DNA of 64,000 bases from Acinetobacter gerneri DSM 14967 = CIP 107464 = MTCC 9824 (GTDB taxonomy: Bacteria; Pseudomonadota; Gammaproteobacteria; Pseudomonadales; Moraxellaceae), in assembly GCF_000368565.1 (NCBI RefSeq), contig NZ_KB849543.1, forward strand, positions 124,001 to 188,000. The letters are read 5' to 3'. Under the pieces are notes generated by a model. The model searched no databases and was not told where the DNA came from. It saw nothing but the letters and a program-made list of their open reading frames with translations. Below, one piece after another: positions 61,177-64,000 of this stretch. The translations under genes and the position numbers were made by a program. How positions within the stretch are numbered: position 1 is the first letter of the stretch; each line of letters opens with the position of its first letter.

Positions 61177-62886
61177 ATGAAAAAGATTGCGTGGGCACTC
61201 TTTGTGCCGAGTTTATTGCTCAATCTATCTGCCCAAGCAGCTGAGGTGAAACGCCCCAATGTATTGGTGATTGTAGCCGATGATTTGGGTTTTTCTGATA
61301 CAGAGCCATTTGGTAGTGAGATTAAAACTCCAAACCTTCAGAAACTGGCAAAAGATGGAGCCGTATTAACCAATTTTCATGCAGGACCGACATGTTCAGT
61401 GACACGTTCTATGTTGCTCACTGGAAATGATAGTCATCAAGCTGGTTTAGGGACGATGGCTGAGTATTTGCAACCTGAACAACGAGGCAAGGTCGGCTAT
61501 GAGGGTAAACTCAATCAACAAGTGATGACTTTGCCAGAAATCTTGCATACAAGAGGTTATGCTTCATTTATGTCTGGAAAATGGCATTTGGGTGCAACTG
61601 ATGATAGCAACCCGAAAGCACGTGGCTTTGATCGCTCATTTAGCTTAATGCCGGGGGGAGCAAGTCATATGGATGCAAGCCCAATGTTCCCGGGCAATTA
61701 TAAAGCACGCTATATGGAAGATGGTAAAGATGTGACTCTGCCAAAAGACTTTTATTCAAGTGATTATTACACCGATAAAATGCTGTCATATCTCAAAAAT
61801 GACCGCAAAAAAGATCAACCTTTCTTTGCTTATTTGGCCTATACCGCACCGCACTGGCCACTACAAGCACCAGATGAATTTTTACAGAAATATAAAAACT
61901 CCTATCAAGAGGGATATGAATACATTCGTAAAAATCGTTTAGCGAAACAAATTGCTTTAGGCATCATGCCGAAAGGAACCCAAGCCAACAATCCGATTGC
62001 GAATGAGTTTCCATCTTGGGAGCAACTGACACCTGCGCAAAAAGCGGATCAGATTAAAACCATGCAAGTGTATGCAGCGATGATTGATAGTCTGGATTAC
62101 AACATTGGTCGCGTGATTAATTATTTGAAAGATACTGGAGAATTGGACAATACTTTCATCTTATTTATGTCTGATAATGGCGCAGAATCTGCAACTCCAG
62201 AGTCACTTGGAACCAATGATGATAAAAATGGTATCCGTGAATGGGTCAATGCCAATTTTGACAATAGCTTAGAAAATATGGGCAAAAAAGGGTCTTATGT
62301 CAATTTAGGTCCACAGTGGGCGCAAGTTGCCTCTACACCATTGCCTTATTTTAAAAGCTTTGTCGCCAATGGCGGAATCCATGTGCCAGCGATTGTACGT
62401 TATCCAAAATTGGTCAATGCAGGCAAAATTAAGACAGATGTGATTCATGTTAAAGATTTTGTGCCAAGCGTATTGGAATTAACTCAATCACCTAGACCTC
62501 ACACGTTTAATGGTCATGCGATATTGCCGCTCGAAGGGCGTTCATTTTTACCAGTCTTTAAAAATCAGACTTTGCCAGAGAGATCACTGGGGTGGGAATT
62601 TAATACGCGTCGTGCCTTGTATCGTGGCGATTGGACATTACAAATGCAAGCTCCGCCATATGGAACAGGCAGTTGGGAGTTATATAATCGTAAAAATGAC
62701 CCAAGTTATTTGCACAATGTCGCTGCTCAAAATCCTAAAAAAGTTCAAGAGTTGGCAAAAGAATGGGATCAATATGCACAGCATGTGGGCGTAGTTGAAG
62801 CACCTGTACGTTATAAATATGGTCAGATGAACTGTTTTTATGATACCTGCATAGAGCCTGATTTTTTAAAGAAAATGCGGGATTAA
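61177..62886 (+). CDS. Secreted arylsulfatase (AtsA-like)
   Basis: A 569-residue sulfatase with a signal peptide (1-21, ending A-Q-A). Metal residues Asp35/Asp36 (V-A-D-D-L-G), the formylglycine-site Cys73 in G-P-T-C-S-V-T-R-S-M-L-L-T-G, Lys135/His137 in G-K-W-H-L-G, and Asp333/Asn334 in S-D-N-G-A-E are visible. The signature has Val at the +2 position (C-S-V-T-R), where most AtsA proteins have Pro (C-S-P-T-R). It hydrolyses aryl sulfate esters in the periplasm. Its place behind the hydroquinone genes suggests an aryl sulfate as pathway entry, which is inference. No formylglycine-generating enzyme is in the window. Confidence 0.9.
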   Translation: MKKIAWALFVPSLLLNLSAQAAEVKRPNVLVIVADDLGFSDTEPFGSEIKTPNLQKLAKDGAVLTNFHAGPTCSVTRSMLLTGNDSHQAGLGTMAEYLQPEQRGKVGYEGKLNQQVMTLPEILHTRGYASFMSGKWHLGATDDSNPKARGFDRSFSLMPGGASHMDASPMFPGNYKARYMEDGKDVTLPKDFYSSDYYTDKMLSYLKNDRKKDQPFFAYLAYTAPHWPLQAPDEFLQKYKNSYQEGYEYIRKNRLAKQIALGIMPKGTQANNPIANEFPSWEQLTPAQKADQIKTMQVYAAMIDSLDYNIGRVINYLKDTGELDNTFILFMSDNGAESATPESLGTNDDKNGIREWVNANFDNSLENMGKKGSYVNLGPQWAQVASTPLPYFKSFVANGGIHVPAIVRYPKLVNAGKIKTDVIHVKDFVPSVLELTQSPRPHTFNGHAILPLEGRSFLPVFKNQTLPERSLGWEFNTRRALYRGDWTLQMQAPPYGTGSWELYNRKNDPSYLHNVAAQNPKKVQELAKEWDQYAQHVGVVEAPVRYKYGQMNCFYDTCIEPDFLKKMRD

Positions 62887-62904
62887 TCCATAAAATAATT
62901 TGAT

Positions 62905-62933
62905 AAAAAGAGCGAAATGATTTCGCTCTTTTT
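62905..62933. terminator. Bidirectional intrinsic terminator
   Basis: The 13-bp arms AAAAAGAGCGAAA and TTTCGCTCTTTTT (62905-62917, 62921-62933) with a TGA loop lie between the convergent sulfatase gene and the NTF2-like gene, touching the latter's stop codon. Confidence 0.92.
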
Positions 62934-63298
62934 TATTTGATCGGTGTCGATTGATAAGAGATCAATTTATACTGACCTTGATGATCGACCCAATATGAAA
63001 TAGTTCGATTGTGCATTTGGCGTTGTTCATCAAAATATCTAAGTCCAGAACGATATTCACCTAAAGTCACAATCCCTTGATTTACATTCATAATCTGTTG
63101 GATATCATGTTCGATATCCGTATATAAATAGACTTGATTACACAGTTTTTGATAATAATCATGCAGTGAATCGACTTTGCCACTGCTATGCACATAGATC
63201 AGATCAGGATGGCACAGCGATTTAAAAAGATCATAATCTTGTTGCATCAAGGCTTGGCTTTTTTGTCGTTCTAAATCCAAAATAAATAAATTATCCAT
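62933..63298 (-). CDS. NTF2-like/DUF4440-type protein
   Basis: A 121-residue protein of the NTF2/SnoaL fold: early helix with D-Y-D-L-F-K-S-L-C-H-P-D-L-I-Y-V-H-S-S-G-K near residue 24, then strands ending in Y-W-V-D-H-Q-G-Q-Y-K-L-I-S-Y-Q-S-T. Such proteins are small isomerases, hydratases or binding proteins. The ATG at 63298, nine bases in, is preferred over 63307 because GGA is eight bases before it. It lies in the same direction as the partial LysR upstream. No function assigned. Confidence 0.7.
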   Translation of the reverse strand: MDNLFILDLERQKSQALMQQDYDLFKSLCHPDLIYVHSSGKVDSLHDYYQKLCNQVYLYTDIEHDIQQIMNVNQGIVTLGEYRSGLRYFDEQRQMHNRTISYWVDHQGQYKLISYQSTPIK

Positions 63299-63388
63299 AT
63301 CAATCATCCAGTATTTTTCACACTATTTTAAGAGTAAAAATAGCGCTGAATTGTTGATTATTAACGAACAAAAAATTCATTCGAGTGC

Positions 63389-64000
63389 TTATTGATAATT
63401 TCGGATTTTTTCGGAAAGAAAACCATTTTTGATCAAACGTTCATCCCATTCAGGAATAATCGACAATCGTTCAATTAAAAAGTCCAATAAACTTCTAATT
63501 TTTGAAATATTTTTGGAGTTAGATGGAAATACAGCTCTTAAACCATAATTTGAAAGTGGATAGTCTTTTAACAGCGGAACGAGATCACCCGCCAAAATAT
63601 CCTCATGAATCACTAAAGTTGGCAAACAAACTATCGCGCCATCATTAAGTGCAAAATCACGCAATAAATGGATAGATGAAGACAATACTTTGGCATTGAT
63701 ATTGATTTCTTGGAAATTCTCAGCAAATAAAAATTGAAGTTTATTACGTGAAGGATAGCCAGAGTAATATCCTAAAATATATTGGTTCAAATCATTTGGA
63801 TGCTTGGGATAACCATGTTTTTCGATATAAGCAGGTGTTGCGCAGACAATTCGATTGACATTGAATAGCTTCCTTTCTACTAAGGTTTCACCACTTGGTG
63901 GAAACATTTGAAATACGATATCAAAACCTTCTGAGATCGGATCAATGATTTTATCGTTGACCACGATATCCATCTCAATTTCAGGATATTTTTCTAAAAA
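63389..64000 (-). CDS. LysR-family regulator, C-terminal part
   Basis: This is the effector-binding domain of a LysR regulator; the frame continues beyond the window, so the N-terminal helix-turn-helix is not seen. The visible 203 residues start F-L-E-K-Y-P-E-I-E and have S-E-G-F-D-I-V-F-Q, R-I-V-C-A-T-P-A-Y-I-E-K-H-G-Y-P, typical of LysR substrate-binding subdomain 1, and the stretch up to the end that follows usual family pattern. Target genes lie outside the window or include the NTF2-like gene. Confidence 0.82.
   Translation of the reverse strand, partial: FLEKYPEIEMDIVVNDKIIDPISEGFDIVFQMFPPSGETLVERKLFNVNRIVCATPAYIEKHGYPKHPNDLNQYILGYYSGYPSRNKLQFLFAENFQEININAKVLSSSIHLLRDFALNDGAIVCLPTLVIHEDILAGDLVPLLKDYPLSNYGLRAVFPSNSKNISKIRSLLDFLIERLSIIPEWDERLIKNGFLSEKIRNYQ

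Noticed and set aside
1..64000. tRNA, rRNA, CRISPR arrays, insertion sequences or prophage
   Set aside because: I looked for cloverleaf-like gene sequences, regularly spaced repeats, transposase or integrase motifs and found none.

Overview
The window looks like chromosomal DNA of an Acinetobacter-type gammaproteobacterium. The base composition is AT-rich, and gene content is typical of a soil or plant-litter aromatic degrader: MhpA-type hydroxylases, OprD and BBP2 porins, aromatic-acid MFS carriers, and IclR, TetR and LysR switches. This assignment is inference from gene content; no rRNA or tRNA marker is present. I saw no insertion sequence, prophage, integrase or CRISPR array. The whole window reads as one catabolic island of side-by-side pathway modules, each with its own regulator and usually its own transporter, separated by clear intrinsic terminators.

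Layout. (1) 1-4.5 kb: the end of a CoA-transferase (A and B subunits), a thiolase, a convergent MHS-type carrier and a PcaC-like protein. (2) 4.6-16.4 kb: an IclR regulator and a divergent ten-gene operon: TPP-dependent decarboxylase-like enzyme, aldehyde dehydrogenase, SDR lacking its catalytic residues, Asp-box beta-propeller, VOC enzyme, AA_synth-family protein, alpha/beta hydrolase, FAD hydroxylase, hydratase and succinate-semialdehyde-type dehydrogenase. I cannot match this set to a known pathway. (3) 16.5-21 kb: AMP-forming acyl ligase, saccharopine-dehydrogenase-like reductase and SDR, with a divergent TetR. (4) 21-28 kb: an RpiR-led operon with diaminopropionate ammonia-lyase, L- and D-type N-carbamoyl amino acid hydrolases, an ACS carrier and a YgeY-like M20 deacylase. 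(5) 28.3-34.5 kb: 3-hydroxybenzoate/gentisate pathway (gentisate dioxygenase, 3-hydroxybenzoate 6-hydroxylase, maleylpyruvate isomerase, fumarylpyruvate hydrolase, AAHS carrier) beside a LysR gene broken by an in-frame stop. (6) 34.6-42.8 kb: an mhp-type 3-(3-hydroxyphenyl)propionate meta-cleavage operon using a type I (VOC) extradiol dioxygenase instead of the LigB-type MhpB, with a divergent TetR. (7) 43-51.8 kb: an outer-membrane barrel, a second IclR with a VOC protein, and a divergent operon of FAH hydrolase, FAD hydroxylase, MFS, CoA-transferase and OprD porin; substrate unknown. (8) 51.9-63 kb: a hydroquinone pathway (HapC/HapD-like hydroquinone dioxygenase, 4-hydroxymuconic semialdehyde dehydrogenase, maleylacetate reductase, intradiol hydroxyquinol-type dioxygenase, Rieske ferredoxin) with a secreted arylsulfatase downstream and IclR, BBP2 porin and MFS genes upstream. 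The window ends in a partial LysR.

How the parts fit. Modules 5, 6 and 8 are recognisable complete funnels giving fumarate plus pyruvate, pyruvate plus acetyl-CoA plus succinate or fumarate, and 3-oxoadipate respectively. The CoA-transferases at both ends and the thiolase can turn 3-oxoadipate-like acids into succinyl-CoA and acetyl-CoA. Modules 2 and 7 have ring-hydroxylation and ring-opening type genes and related IclR regulators but no assigned substrate, so they are the best candidates for undescribed chemistry. Non-coding observations worth noting are an 18-bp motif repeated around the first IclR gene, tandem repeats between the TetR-controlled divergent promoters, and a LysR-box palindrome at 29.27 kb with a near-copy at 42.84 kb.
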